A DNA stretch of 64,000 bases from UBA11740 sp035635855. Lineage in GTDB: Bacteria; Acidobacteriota; Blastocatellia; Pyrinomonadales; Pyrinomonadaceae. Shown here piece by piece: positions 23,138 to 32,846 of this stretch (the first letter of the stretch is position 1; every line of letters begins with the position of its first letter). Position numbers and translations under genes: made by a program. Location of the stretch: the NCBI GenBank assembly GCA_035635855.1, contig DASQAF010000006.1, forward strand, positions 245,086-309,085. Direction: 5' to 3'. Below the pieces are notes generated by a model. The model saw only the letters and a program-made list of their open reading frames with translations, did no database searches and had not been told where the DNA came from.

Positions 23138-24081
23138 TCCTGGCGATCATTCTTCTTAGCGTATCAACTACCGGTTTTGCGCAGAAGACAAAAAAGAAAA
23201 AACCTAACAAGCCAAGGCCGCAAGGAACGGAAGTCCTATGGCGGGAACCCGTCGACATCGAGGCCCGCGATCTCTTTAATGGTCCCGGCGGCGAGTCGAT
23301 GAAGCCTGACTTGTCACGCGTCACTTTTATCAAGGATCAGGCCGGGGGCGGCTACTCGATTAATTATCGCGTGCGTGACGGTGCCGGAAAAATCTGGGTA
23401 GCAAAACTTCGGTCCGAAGCGCAGCCGGAAACAGCGGCTGTCCGGCTGACCTGGGCGGTCGGCTACATGACCGAGATTAATTATCTGGTCCCATGCGTCA
23501 AGATTGAGGGGGCGCCAGCGAGTAGCGTGAAACGATGCGAGGGAAACGGCTTTGCCAACGTCAAGTTTGAAGCGCGGCCCAAGCACGTGAAGCGCTTGGA
23601 AATCTGGCACTGGGCCAGCAACCCGTTCAGCGGCACGAAAGAATTTCAGGGAATGATCGCGCTGATGTCTCTGATGAACAACTGGGATTTGAAGGATGAT
23701 AACAACAAGATAATCTTCGTGCCCAAGGGGCCGAGTGGACCGGAACTCCGGTACATACTCAGTGACCTCGGCGCCACCTTTGGGAAAACAGGTGGCTTCC
23801 TATCGCGGACCCGTAACAAGCCTGAGGATTACACCAAATCCAAGTTTATCGAAGGTGTCGAAGGAGGCAGAGTTCGCTTCTCTTATAGCGGCAAAAACTC
23901 AGGTCTTTTCAGCAGCATAACCGTCGAACAGGCTAGGTGGCTCGGCGGTTGGCTCGCACGCCTGAGCGATAAGCAGATCAGCGACGCCTTTCGCGCGGCT
24001 AACTACACTCCGGACGAGGTTCAATTATTGACCCAGGCCGTGAGGGCGAGGATTAATCAGTTGGTCGCCTTGCGGGATTGA
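23122..24081 (+). CDS. Secreted protein with kinase-like motifs (second of two)
   Basis: 319 residues with GGAGG before the ATG, which lies inside the end of ppk1. Signal peptide MGKRIILAIILLSVSTTGFA (1-20), then a Lys-rich linker. Kinase-like landmarks: IWVAKLRSE (Lys about 95), PETAAVRL (Glu about 103), a catalytic-loop-like NNWDLKDDNN (186-195), and LSDLGATFG (213-221). These could be the beta3 Lys, alphaC Glu, catalytic Asp/Asn and metal Asp of a protein-kinase-like fold; this is inference. The C-terminal 70 residues are helical. Overlap with ppk1 argues that the product works with polyphosphate or in the same response. Confidence 0.72.
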   Translation: MGKRIILAIILLSVSTTGFAQKTKKKKPNKPRPQGTEVLWREPVDIEARDLFNGPGGESMKPDLSRVTFIKDQAGGGYSINYRVRDGAGKIWVAKLRSEAQPETAAVRLTWAVGYMTEINYLVPCVKIEGAPASSVKRCEGNGFANVKFEARPKHVKRLEIWHWASNPFSGTKEFQGMIALMSLMNNWDLKDDNNKIIFVPKGPSGPELRYILSDLGATFGKTGGFLSRTRNKPEDYTKSKFIEGVEGGRVRFSYSGKNSGLFSSITVEQARWLGGWLARLSDKQISDAFRAANYTPDEVQLLTQAVRARINQLVALRD

Positions 24082-24155
24082 CGATAGCAGCACACTTCGA
24101 TCGCATTGATCCGATTACGCGCAAGCTGGTTTGACACCAGGAAGGACGGCGAGAC

Positions 24156-25079
24156 ATGAACAGGCTGACGTTAGGGCTCCTGGCGACCTTTGTAGCGATC
24201 CTGCTCGCGAGCGGACTGCTCGCTTTCGTTCTACGTGATCGCCCGGCCGGCATAAATGCCCCAGCAGCGCAGTCGGGAAACGCGGCAAGCTCACCGAACG
24301 CTGCGGCGACGCCGGCAGTGGGGACTGAGAATCAAAACAAGCGCGGAAGCCATCCATTGCTCTGGGAGCTTTTCGGACCGGACAGCTCGGGGCTCTCGCC
24401 TGCCACTTACGCCAGCTGGGAATCGACTGCTGCCAGAATTTTGCTAAGGTTTTCGCTGGCCGCGTTTCTAGCCGCGCTCCTGGCCTTCCGTCCACGTCGC
24501 GGTGTCTCTTTCAGCCGGCGTAATCCCTACGTGGCCCAGACACAGATATTGATGGCAGTGGTGGCGGGAGCGATGATGATGGTGGTTGGGGACAGTGCCG
24601 CCCGCGCCTTTGGTATATTTGCCGCCGCCTCGCTCGTCCGCTTCCGCACGAACATTCGCGACCCAAAAGAGATTACCGTACTCCTGATCTGCCTGGGGGT
24701 CGGATTGGCCGCCGGCGTCGGGCGCTGGGACATGGCCGTTATATTGACGCTGTTCGTCCTGCTCTCTCTGGCAATTTTGGAATATTTCGAGCAGTCGCAG
24801 GTCTTTCGCTCGATGGAAGTTTGTGTGGAGACTCGCAACGTCGAGCAGACTAATGAAGTGCTTAAGAAGGTGTTTGCTCAGCACGGTTTTGACGCTGAAC
24901 TTCGCGAGCTTAATCGTGAGGACGAGCAGGACCCGATGGGTAAGATTGTTTATCTCGTGAACCTGAACACAGTCATCAGCACCAGCCAGTTGAGCGAAGA
25001 GATACTCTCGTCCGACCGAGAGAATATCGATAGCGTCGAATGGGACCAGAAAGAAAGCAGTACATACATTTATCGTTAG
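24156..25079 (+). CDS. DUF4956-family membrane protein
   Basis: 307 residues. N-terminal membrane segment, a Ala/Asn/Gly-rich loop of about 50 residues, then at least four more segments. The DUF4956 hallmark ARAFGIFAAASLVRFRTNIR followed by DPKEITVLLICLGVGLAAGVG is unmistakable. A C-terminal cytosolic domain of about 90 residues (SMEVCVETRNVEQTNEVLKK) has a ferredoxin-like look. DUF4956 proteins recur next to VTC-type polyphosphate polymerases and CotH-like proteins in other bacteria (recalled, not searched). Here the neighbour is PPK1 instead, which supports a role in polyphosphate handling. Last gene of the plus-strand run. Confidence 0.88.
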   Translation: MNRLTLGLLATFVAILLASGLLAFVLRDRPAGINAPAAQSGNAASSPNAAATPAVGTENQNKRGSHPLLWELFGPDSSGLSPATYASWESTAARILLRFSLAAFLAALLAFRPRRGVSFSRRNPYVAQTQILMAVVAGAMMMVVGDSAARAFGIFAAASLVRFRTNIRDPKEITVLLICLGVGLAAGVGRWDMAVILTLFVLLSLAILEYFEQSQVFRSMEVCVETRNVEQTNEVLKKVFAQHGFDAELRELNREDEQDPMGKIVYLVNLNTVISTSQLSEEILSSDRENIDSVEWDQKESSTYIYR

Positions 25080-25095
25080 GCGAGTTCCTGGCCGC

Positions 25096-25132
25096 AAAAA
25101 AAGAAGGCCACCCTGATGTCAGAGCGGCCTTC
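25096..25132 (-). terminator. Rho-independent terminator of the phosphatase gene
   Basis: Minus strand: GAAGGCC (25132-25126) / GGCCTTC (25109-25103), then seven T residues. It lies 23 bases after the phosphatase stop and also faces the end of the DUF4956 gene. Confidence 0.85.
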
Positions 25133-25154
25133 GTTGAAAGAAGTGGAAAGACTT

Positions 25155-25787
25155 TTAATGTCTGTTTTGTATTTTAACTGCATTAGGATCTTGAGCTGAG
25201 CCCGAATTGCCTGCCTGCGCCTGCGCGTAATAATCCATCACAAAATCCTTGAAGGCCTGATGGCCCCAGGTGGTATAGAAGTCGTATTGCTTCATTTCTT
25301 TGTATGCCTGATCAAAAGTCCAGTGATAGAACTGGAAGCGATAGACCGCTCCCATCGCTCCGGTGCGATGCCGGCCGCCCGCGCAGTGAACAAAAAACTT
25401 GCCGGTAGCAGGATCGTTTACGGTTTTCAAAAACAGCTCAGTCACTACCGGGGTGGGATACTTCTTACCAGCCATGGGAATGTTGACATATTTCATTCCC
25501 AGAGATTCAACCATAGGCCGCTCGTTCCGCTGCGGATCGTCGCGCAAATCAATTACAGTGTTAATGCCCAGTGCCGCGAGGTCCTTGTAGTCCTTCTCAC
25601 TCGGTTGCGCGCCCCGGAAAAATCGCTCGTCCATCTGGCCGAAATTCTCGATCCTGATGATCTGGAGCTTGGCACTGAGTTTCTGGTCGGCGACCTCCTG
25701 CGCTGAAGCGACGATTGTCAGCGCCAGAATGGCAATCAACATGCTCAGACCGCGGCGGAAAAACTTCTGCTGCGACGATATTGCCAT
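25155..25787 (-). CDS. Secreted tyrosine/dual-specificity-type phosphatase
   Basis: 210 residues. Signal peptide of about 29 residues ending IVASAQ. The phosphatase fold shows ERFFRGAQPSEKDYKDL, INTVIDLRDD (Asp in the general-acid region) and the CX5R P-loop HCAGGRHRTG (Cys135, Arg141). This resembles DSP/plant DSP4-like and bacterial inositol/polyphosphate phosphatases. It should hydrolyse phosphomonoesters, possibly phosphoprotein, inositol phosphate or polyphosphate-linked groups, outside the cytoplasm. Convergent with the ppk1 run, so it may oppose the secreted kinase-like proteins; that link is inferred from position only. Confidence 0.85.
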   Translation of the reverse strand: MAISSQQKFFRRGLSMLIAILALTIVASAQEVADQKLSAKLQIIRIENFGQMDERFFRGAQPSEKDYKDLAALGINTVIDLRDDPQRNERPMVESLGMKYVNIPMAGKKYPTPVVTELFLKTVNDPATGKFFVHCAGGRHRTGAMGAVYRFQFYHWTFDQAYKEMKQYDFYTTWGHQAFKDFVMDYYAQAQAGNSGSAQDPNAVKIQNRH

Positions 25788-26091
25788 TACCGATCTCCTT
25801 GCCTAAGTCGATGAATTCAGGAACCTGGATAAACGCTTTCGTTTGCGCGGCCCATCTGCCGGGCTGAAAGATAACACTTGAAGGGCCTCAGGCTCAAGGA
25901 ATTTGAAGGCATACGGACAACCTCAAAACTGAAATTTGCGGTTGCCTGCCGCACTATTCTGCGACCTCAGAATTACCGGTGCCTTAACGGCAGTGACAAG
26001 GCTTTAGAATTCATTGCTTTGCTTTACGCTCGTATCATGATCAGCAGCATCTAGAATCTGGTCGCCGTGGAGCCTGCAAGTACTAAGGAAT
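25788..26091. other. Non-coding gap left of tRNA-Glu-derived repeat
   Basis: No gene seen on either strand. It holds the leader of the phosphatase gene on its left side. Confidence 0.5.
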
Positions 26092-26238
26092 ATTGGCTGT
26101 CCCGTACGGGGTGTCCCCGCCGTGAAAGAGAAGCGATTCACTGGAATTCAATGTAACTTCGCGGCATCGATAGCACTCTACCGCACTCAACGGACTCACG
26201 GGAACGCTTATTGGACTCTTAGTGGACTCGCGTCTGCC
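26092..26238 (-). repeat. Direct repeat copy 1 with decayed tRNA-Glu 3' end
   Basis: Aligns with 34914-35070 and 44936-45089. It keeps GTCCCGTACGGG and CCGCCGTGAAAGAGAAG but has lost about 13 bases of the T-arm between them. The following 100 bases are well conserved (GATAGCACTCTACCGCACT, then GGACTC repeated and TTGGACTCTTA). It borders the VWA operon on its downstream side. Confidence 0.75.
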
Positions 26239-26252
26239 ATGGTCATTTCTTG

Positions 26253-29200
26253 TTAGATTGTGATCACCTTCGCCTCAATCTGCTTCACGTCAATCGACGG
26301 ACGGCCTCCACTTCCATCACTCGCCGTATACACCGCCGTTACGTTTAGCTCTACCGTGCTGATAATTTCCAGAACTCCCAGGGTCAGCGGAACCGAGACC
26401 ACGGGCGGCGCGCCCAGGAGTAACTCCAGAAGGCGGCAACAATCGTCCATGGTCGCATTGTGAGCGGGCAGCCGGATTATTTCCTTCGTCGCCGGCTGTT
26501 TGAAATTCGGCTCGCGCCCCGAAACTGCGCCCGCAAGAACGAGCGGGATCGCTCTCTTAAGAACAGGGGCAATCTTGTCTCCAGGGTTGTGAATGTTAAT
26601 CTCAGTCGAGTAACGCCCGGGCTGCACTGGACTGCATCCGCAGCAATCATCCTTTTGTTCGCCGCAGAGGAATTTCACACTGTAGAGGAACAATTTGAAA
26701 TCACTTGATCCAATTACGACCGGGGGTCTTCCCGGCTGTCCAATGACGATTCCCGGAGGCTCAAGCGAATCCGGGTCGGAACAGACATCCACTTGATATG
26801 ACCCGTTGCCAAGGTCTATCACCGTGCCGGAAGGCGTGCTGCCCGGCCGTGGCTCGACGGTAAAGGAATCGGAACGACCGGGACCCAGCAGATTGTTGTA
26901 TTTGTCGCGCGGCGTGAAGATCATCCGCACGCATGGGCCGCCGTCAGGATGAGGGTCCAAGGGCGTCGTCGTAACTGTTGTCTTGCCTGGATCAATTCCG
27001 ACATCCACGTGAATTGACCATGCAAGCTCTCGCATGCCAAGGCAATCCTCTCCATAAGTCGCTTTTGCGTGGAACGTGTAGTTGCCCTCGACCGTCAACT
27101 GGTCGCTCATCGCGTTACCGAAGGTCGCATTCTTCTCAAACAACCCATCGGTATTCGTAGAATCGTCAGAGAGATTGAAGATGGTTTCCGTGTAACGCGC
27201 CACTGGCTTGCCCGTCAAACCCTCGATTGCCTGCAACGTGGCCTGCCTCGCCGGGATAGTGTCCCCGTCGAGTGTGCCGGGCGAACCCAGCCCTGCCTGA
27301 CTCAGCACGTTGCCGACGCCCGTGTCGGGTCGCGTGATTGTGATCGTTGCTTTCATGTCGTCCGGCCAGCCGCCATTGTCGTGCCGCACCAGAACCATGG
27401 GATTGATCGGATCGCCGGTGTAGTAGCGCTTCGTGTCGGGAAGCCGAATCATTCGCGGTCCGCCCGAAGGAATTACGTTGATGAAGTAACGCAGCGCCGG
27501 CGTGGGAGGCGGAAACTCACCCCCTCCACCGGGCCGGACCACCCGCACACTCCATTTGCCATTGCGCTCGCCCCCAAACGGCAGCGGAATTCGCAGAAAC
27601 GTCCAGGTCTTCCCCGCAGCCGTTTCTAATCCCGCCGTCGTAGCCGCAATGACCGCGCCGCCAGGACTGGTGACTTCCAGAAGGAGCTGAGCGTCCGTCC
27701 GGTCCCATCCCGTGACCGCCGTGATGGTCTCCTCGCCGCAAACATTGAATGGTATCGCGGCGCCCGGTTGATTCGCGGGCAGATCGAATTCCGGGTCGAA
27801 CAGGATGCCCGCTTCAAAAATGTTCCCGAAGGCATTGGAGAAAAACTTTTCGAGCGCGAGGGCGCCACCGGCTCGCATATACAGACCGCCGTGAGATGTT
27901 GCGAGCGAAGTGAGCAGCGCGCCGTCAAGGCTGGACTCAGTTCCGAAGCCGATTGCGTGGACTGCGATCCCGGAGAGGGCTGCCTCAACGCCGGCGACCA
28001 GAGGAGGTCTATTTTGAAGACCATCCGTCAGCAGGAGAATCGCCCGCGGATTCGCCCCCGCCGCCGGAAACTGTAAGCGCGCCGCCTCCAGACCGCCGCC
28101 AATCGTCGTTAATCCACCGGGGGCCAACGCTCCCACTTTGCCTGAGGAAAATGGCGGCGGACCAACCAACGTTGACTTCGCCCCCGCTGTGACATTCGTG
28201 AGGGCGAAGTCCACCGGAGAACTCGCGCTGGTGCTGAAGGAAACAAGACCCGCTCGATTTCCTGTGCCTGCTCTTATCAATTGCACAAACAGCGACACCG
28301 CATCCCGCGCCGCTTCGATCTTCTTCCGCCCCGTGCCATCGTCCATTGACATGCTGCCTGAGCGGTCAAACACCAGCATCACGTCGCGCGTCAGCGGCGG
28401 TGGGGGAGCCGGCACCAGGTCGGCAATAATATTCTTTGTCGGGCAGTATGCGAGCGCACCTCCGCTACACGGGGCGCCTCTCGAACACACGCCAACGATC
28501 CGACCCGCTGTGTCAAACAGTCCTGATCCGGAACTGCCGCCGGAAACATCGAAGTTGTTAGGTACAGTAATTCCACTTGAACTGCTTCCCGTCACCCTCG
28601 CAAATCCCTGGGCTTGCGGAATGGATAGCTTCTTCACCGCGCCGTTCGGATGATGGATCCCGAAGACCTGCTCACCGGGTGTCGACCCGGACGGACCGAC
28701 CGGAAGATCGGGTCGCATCTGAATCGTCGGAATTCCAACCGGCGCTTCTACAAGTTGAAGCAGACTGTAGTCCATCGAGGCATCGATGCTTTTGTGCCCC
28801 AGAACCGCCTTCACTTTATAGAAGCGTGGGTTATAGCCGCCCGGCCTGTTTCCGTCGGCGTCAGTCTGATAGTCGAACGTGATCGAGCTGTCCAGCGCTT
28901 CTTCCGGCGTGTGGCAGTGACCGGCAGTAATTACTTTGTCGGTATCCACCAGCGTGACGGAACAAGTCGAGAGGCCCCGGATCCCTGCCTGGGTGTCTAC
29001 CGATAAGATCATGCCTACGCTGCGCGCCACTCTGGCGCGGACGTCCGCAGCCGGAGTGACGTGAGCAACGTTCTCCCAGTTCGGCGGTTCAGAGCAGTAC
29101 CAGAACGGATCATAGGTTGGTTCGATATAGGAAGGTGTCTGGAAGAAGGGATCGCAGTTTGAAAAGCCGGAGTGGCCGGGATCAGGAACGGCGGCATGCC

Positions 29201-29522
29201 TTTCGCCGCGCCCGAACTGATCCAGTTGAACGCTTCCGGTTGTTGGCCCGGCGGCGACGTAGGTGATTTCGACCCCTCCCGGAAAAAGGTAGACGTTGAC
29301 CGGCCTGGTCCAGAACGATGGTCCGTCGGCTGCCGTAAAAGTGTCAACGGCATAACCAAGTTTCACCTCTAATCTGTCGCCCGCCCTAAAGTTCAGATTC
29401 TGGAAATGGAGAACCAGGAGTTTTGTTACTCCGGGAGGTGCAGGTGGATTGAAAACGGTGGTTCCCGGCCCAATCGTGAGGGGCACAGGAAGAACTTGAA
29501 CAGTCCCGGTAACGTGTGACAT
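26253..29522 (-). CDS. Trypsin-like protease fused to VWA and cysteine-rich C-terminal domain (copy 1)
   Basis: 1089 residues; AGGAG before the ATG. No signal peptide. Order: beta-rich N-terminal domain (1-150), trypsin-like protease with His in TAGHC, Asp in SMDYSLLQ and Ser in GGSSGSGLFD (about 160-375), VWA with intact MIDAS DRSGSMS and LLTDGLQN (about 380-570), a beta-rich middle with Ig/filamin-like parts (EGNYTFHAKATYGEDC), and a C-terminal domain with FLCGEQKDDCCGC, STEINIHNPGD and NATMDDCCRLLELL (last 150). The last domain is shared with the two upstream genes. Third gene of a minus-strand operon. A role in proteolytic signalling or conflict is speculative. Confidence 0.8.
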   Translation of the reverse strand: MSHVTGTVQVLPVPLTIGPGTTVFNPPAPPGVTKLLVLHFQNLNFRAGDRLEVKLGYAVDTFTAADGPSFWTRPVNVYLFPGGVEITYVAAGPTTGSVQLDQFGRGERHAAVPDPGHSGFSNCDPFFQTPSYIEPTYDPFWYCSEPPNWENVAHVTPAADVRARVARSVGMILSVDTQAGIRGLSTCSVTLVDTDKVITAGHCHTPEEALDSSITFDYQTDADGNRPGGYNPRFYKVKAVLGHKSIDASMDYSLLQLVEAPVGIPTIQMRPDLPVGPSGSTPGEQVFGIHHPNGAVKKLSIPQAQGFARVTGSSSSGITVPNNFDVSGGSSGSGLFDTAGRIVGVCSRGAPCSGGALAYCPTKNIIADLVPAPPPPLTRDVMLVFDRSGSMSMDDGTGRKKIEAARDAVSLFVQLIRAGTGNRAGLVSFSTSASSPVDFALTNVTAGAKSTLVGPPPFSSGKVGALAPGGLTTIGGGLEAARLQFPAAGANPRAILLLTDGLQNRPPLVAGVEAALSGIAVHAIGFGTESSLDGALLTSLATSHGGLYMRAGGALALEKFFSNAFGNIFEAGILFDPEFDLPANQPGAAIPFNVCGEETITAVTGWDRTDAQLLLEVTSPGGAVIAATTAGLETAAGKTWTFLRIPLPFGGERNGKWSVRVVRPGGGGEFPPPTPALRYFINVIPSGGPRMIRLPDTKRYYTGDPINPMVLVRHDNGGWPDDMKATITITRPDTGVGNVLSQAGLGSPGTLDGDTIPARQATLQAIEGLTGKPVARYTETIFNLSDDSTNTDGLFEKNATFGNAMSDQLTVEGNYTFHAKATYGEDCLGMRELAWSIHVDVGIDPGKTTVTTTPLDPHPDGGPCVRMIFTPRDKYNNLLGPGRSDSFTVEPRPGSTPSGTVIDLGNGSYQVDVCSDPDSLEPPGIVIGQPGRPPVVIGSSDFKLFLYSVKFLCGEQKDDCCGCSPVQPGRYSTEINIHNPGDKIAPVLKRAIPLVLAGAVSGREPNFKQPATKEIIRLPAHNATMDDCCRLLELLLGAPPVVSVPLTLGVLEIISTVELNVTAVYTASDGSGGRPSIDVKQIEAKVITI

Positions 29523-29552
29523 CGGACTTCTCCTTTGGCTTTGACTCGCCTT

Positions 29553-32500
29553 TTATCTGGATCGCTTGCCTTGAATCTGTTCAACGTCCATGCTCACCGA
29601 CCCCGACTTCGGGTCGGTAACCGTGTAGACTGCGCTGATGTTGAGCGGCCGGTTGCTGATGATTTCCAGGAAGCCAATTGTCAGCGGCGCGGCCGATCCG
29701 GTTGAAGCGCCGAGGAGCAGTTCGTTCAGCCGGCAGCAATCATCCATCGTGGCCGTGTGTGGCTGCAGGACGATGCGGTCCGACGCCTTCCGCGTCGCAA
29801 AGCGTGGTTCCCGACCAGCGGCTGCGCCCGCGAACACCAACGGAAGCACATGCTTCTCGATCTTCACTTCGGTATCGAGATAGTTGTGTATGTTGATTTC
29901 CGTTGCATACGCACCGGGCCTGACAGAGACGCAATGGCAATCACATTCGTCTTGAACACCGCAGAGGAATTTCACGCTGTAGACAAACTTATCAAAGCCC
30001 TCGGGAACGGGAAGCGGTAACCCAAGCGGCGGACGTTCCGGCTGAGTGATGATCACGCCCGGAGGCATGGAAGATTCCGGATCCCAGCACAAATCAACGC
30101 TGTAGGAGCCATCTCCGTTGTCGCGCACCGCGCCGACCGGAACGCTGCCGGGCTGCCCTGCGATTTCAAACGCGTCCGGACGTCCAGGCCCCAGGTAGTT
30201 GCCGTAGCGGTCTCGTGGAGTGAGCGTCGCGCGCACCAAAACACAACCGCCCGGTCCGGTCCCAACCGGATCGGTCTTGACGCCTGTGTTGCCGGAATCG
30301 ATGCCCACTGAGACGTAGGTCGTCCATGTGGTTTCACGCGTACCGGTGCATCCCTCGCCAAACGTGGCCACCGCATGGAAGGTGTAATTACCTTCAAAGC
30401 GCGCGAGATCTTTGAGCGGGTTGCCGAAGACTCCGTCGGGCTCCAGCGCTCCGTCACCGTCCAACTCGCCGTCGTCTACCAGCTCAAACCTCTGGGTGGT
30501 CACTGGAACGAGCGACCCTCGCTCTTTCTCAAGCGCGATCAAAGTGCTCGCGCGCGAATCTATCGCATCCCCATCCGTCTCAGTCGCCGCTCGCAGTCCG
30601 GTTTCGGTAAGGATGTTCCCGGTTCCTGCCTGTGGCACTTCGACATCCAACTTCATCTCGGCGTGAACCAGGAATCCACTCGGCTCTCTTAGGACGACTT
30701 GCGGATTGATAGTGTCCCCGGTGTAATAGCGACGCGGACCCAGCGGACGAAAATATGGACCGCCCTCGACCGTCGTCGTCACAAAGAAGCGCTCTGCTTT
30801 GAGTGGCGCGGGGAACTCGCCTTCACCCGCAAAGCGGGTCACCTGAACTTGCCACGTGCCGTCACGTTCACCTCCAAAGGGCAGTTGTAAGCGGAGGTAG
30901 ACCCAGGTACTCCCAAACGATGCGAAGACCCCTGCTGTGGAGCTGTTAATAGTGTTTCCTGCGGGGGTGATTAAATTGAGAATCAGGCTTTCCTTATCGC
31001 TTTCCCAACTGAGCACCACCGTCATTGTTTCCTCGCCGCATACTTGCAGCGGGAACGGCGGCATGCTTGCCGATCCGGCTGGAAACACGAAGAACGGATC
31101 CATCGAGATGCCGGTTTGGAAGATGTTGCCGAAGCAGAGGACGAAGAATTTCTTGAGTTGCAATCCCTCACCCGCCCGCGTGTAAATGCCGCCATGCGTT
31201 CGCGCCAGAGTCGTAAGGCGCGGACCGTCCACGCTGCCTTCGCTGCCAAACCCGATGATGCAGAGTCGCGTACTTCCCAGAGTGCCCTCGACGTCTGCAA
31301 TCATCGGAGGCGTGTTTTCCAGCCCATCGGTCAGGAGCAGAATTGCGGGCAGGTTGGGCGAGACGCCCGGTAGTGCACTTTGGCCTTGCTGCAGGCCGCC
31401 ACCAATCGTGGTCGAGCCGCCAGGCGTGATCCCTGCAACGACCCCGGCATTGCGCGCCGGGGCTGGGCCGATCAGCGTGTCCTTGTTGCCCGGGCTGATC
31501 GGGGCCAGCGGAAAGTTCAAAGACGAGGAGGTACTGAAGGTGGCCAGTCCGGCTTGATGCGTGCGATCCGTGCGGAGCAGATCAATGAACAGAGCTGCCG
31601 CTTCGCGCGCTTCCTGAACCTTTGTCTTGTCGCCTCGGAATCCCAGCGCACTCATACTGCCCGAGCGGTCAAACACCAGCATCACGTTAACATCCTGAAA
31701 GGCCGGCGCCGGGTTGGTGAAGTCCACCAGGACCGCTGCTGCCGCTTGCCCCTGATTGCCGCACGCGCCCGGCGCCCAATCGTTCACCGCGACGATGCGG
31801 CCCGCAGTATCAAACACCGACGATCCCGAGCTGCCGTTGTCCGAGTCACACGCGTAGGTGAGTACGTTGCTGGATGCGCCTAAAACCTGACAAGTCGGAT
31901 CCGCCGGCTTGCGCGAGATCTTCTTCACCGTGCCGCGTGGATGGTGAACGACGAACAGTTCTTCGCCTATCGACGGAAGAGTGGCCCTGATCGTACGGGG
32001 CGTCACGCCCAGCCCTGCAGCCGGCGTCTTGATTTGGATCACCGCGTAGTCCAGGGCGCTTCCTGTCGAAACTCCCGCGCCCACGCCTGGTACTGAAAAG
32101 CCAGTTTTCACCAGCCGCGTCATCTTGTGGAACTTCGGGTTGTATCCTGGTGGACGATTCCCCGCAGCGTCAGTCTGAAAGTCGAGCGTGAACGATCCGG
32201 ATTCAATCGCCAGTAGCGAGTCGGCGCAGTGTCCGGCGGTGAGAATCAAATCAGGTCCGATCATCGTTGCCGAGCACGTAGAGACATCACCCGCATGAGC
32301 GGCGATTAGCATTCCCACGCTGCGGGCCGTGTCGCGCATCACGCCTGCCGGCAATACGTCGACGTTTTCCCAACTCGGCGACGCGCCCGATGGGCACACA
32401 CCAGCCGAGTTGAAAAAGGTTGGCTCCGCATACGGACTATCAATCATGAATAAATCGCCGTTCGCATTACCTCCCGCTGAGGCGTTGGCGCCGCCGAGTT

Positions 32501-32846
32501 GAAGCCCCTCACCGCGTCCGAATTCGCTTAAAGAAGCGTGGCCCGTGCCGCTGCCACCATCAACAAAGAAGATATCCACGGAATTGCCTCTAATCGGGCG
32601 GCTCCAAAAACTTATGCCATCGGCAGCATCGAACCTGTCCGTGTCGTAAGCAAGTGCAACCTCAATGTGGTCACCTCCCCCAAACACTGCTCCCGTGAAA
32701 TGCAGCATCAGGAATTTGGTGCCGGTAGTCGCCGGCGGCGGAGAGAAGGTCACTCTCCAACGTCCCGGCGAGACTTGGGTCCCGTTACCTGGCCCAACTA
32801 CGACCGCTGGACTTTGCGCGACAATTCTTCCGATTCGGTGACTCAT
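29553..32846 (-). CDS. Trypsin-like protease fused to VWA and cysteine-rich C-terminal domain (copy 2)
   Basis: 1097 residues and colinear with the gene downstream. No signal peptide (MSHRIGRIVAQSPAVVVG). Protease triad: LTAGHCAD, ALDYAVIQI, DNGSSGSSVFD. VWA: FDRSGSMSALGF with LLLTDGLEN. C-terminal domain: YSVKFLCGVQDECDCHC, YATEINIHNYLD, ATMDDCCRLNELLLG, ISAVYTV. Its ATG overlaps the stop of the upstream VWA gene by four bases (32843-32846), so the two are translated together. The paralogs differ mainly in the N-terminal 130 residues. Presence of two protease copies suggests different targets or a heteromeric complex. Confidence 0.8.
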   Translation of the reverse strand: MSHRIGRIVAQSPAVVVGPGNGTQVSPGRWRVTFSPPPATTGTKFLMLHFTGAVFGGGDHIEVALAYDTDRFDAADGISFWSRPIRGNSVDIFFVDGGSGTGHASLSEFGRGEGLQLGGANASAGGNANGDLFMIDSPYAEPTFFNSAGVCPSGASPSWENVDVLPAGVMRDTARSVGMLIAAHAGDVSTCSATMIGPDLILTAGHCADSLLAIESGSFTLDFQTDAAGNRPPGYNPKFHKMTRLVKTGFSVPGVGAGVSTGSALDYAVIQIKTPAAGLGVTPRTIRATLPSIGEELFVVHHPRGTVKKISRKPADPTCQVLGASSNVLTYACDSDNGSSGSSVFDTAGRIVAVNDWAPGACGNQGQAAAAVLVDFTNPAPAFQDVNVMLVFDRSGSMSALGFRGDKTKVQEAREAAALFIDLLRTDRTHQAGLATFSTSSSLNFPLAPISPGNKDTLIGPAPARNAGVVAGITPGGSTTIGGGLQQGQSALPGVSPNLPAILLLTDGLENTPPMIADVEGTLGSTRLCIIGFGSEGSVDGPRLTTLARTHGGIYTRAGEGLQLKKFFVLCFGNIFQTGISMDPFFVFPAGSASMPPFPLQVCGEETMTVVLSWESDKESLILNLITPAGNTINSSTAGVFASFGSTWVYLRLQLPFGGERDGTWQVQVTRFAGEGEFPAPLKAERFFVTTTVEGGPYFRPLGPRRYYTGDTINPQVVLREPSGFLVHAEMKLDVEVPQAGTGNILTETGLRAATETDGDAIDSRASTLIALEKERGSLVPVTTQRFELVDDGELDGDGALEPDGVFGNPLKDLARFEGNYTFHAVATFGEGCTGTRETTWTTYVSVGIDSGNTGVKTDPVGTGPGGCVLVRATLTPRDRYGNYLGPGRPDAFEIAGQPGSVPVGAVRDNGDGSYSVDLCWDPESSMPPGVIITQPERPPLGLPLPVPEGFDKFVYSVKFLCGVQDECDCHCVSVRPGAYATEINIHNYLDTEVKIEKHVLPLVFAGAAAGREPRFATRKASDRIVLQPHTATMDDCCRLNELLLGASTGSAAPLTIGFLEIISNRPLNISAVYTVTDPKSGSVSMDVEQIQGKRSR

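Noticed and set aside
27069..27629. Plus-strand frame of 186 codons inside the trypsin-VWA gene
   Set aside because: High-GC antisense shadow; the minus-strand frame carries clear protein motifs.
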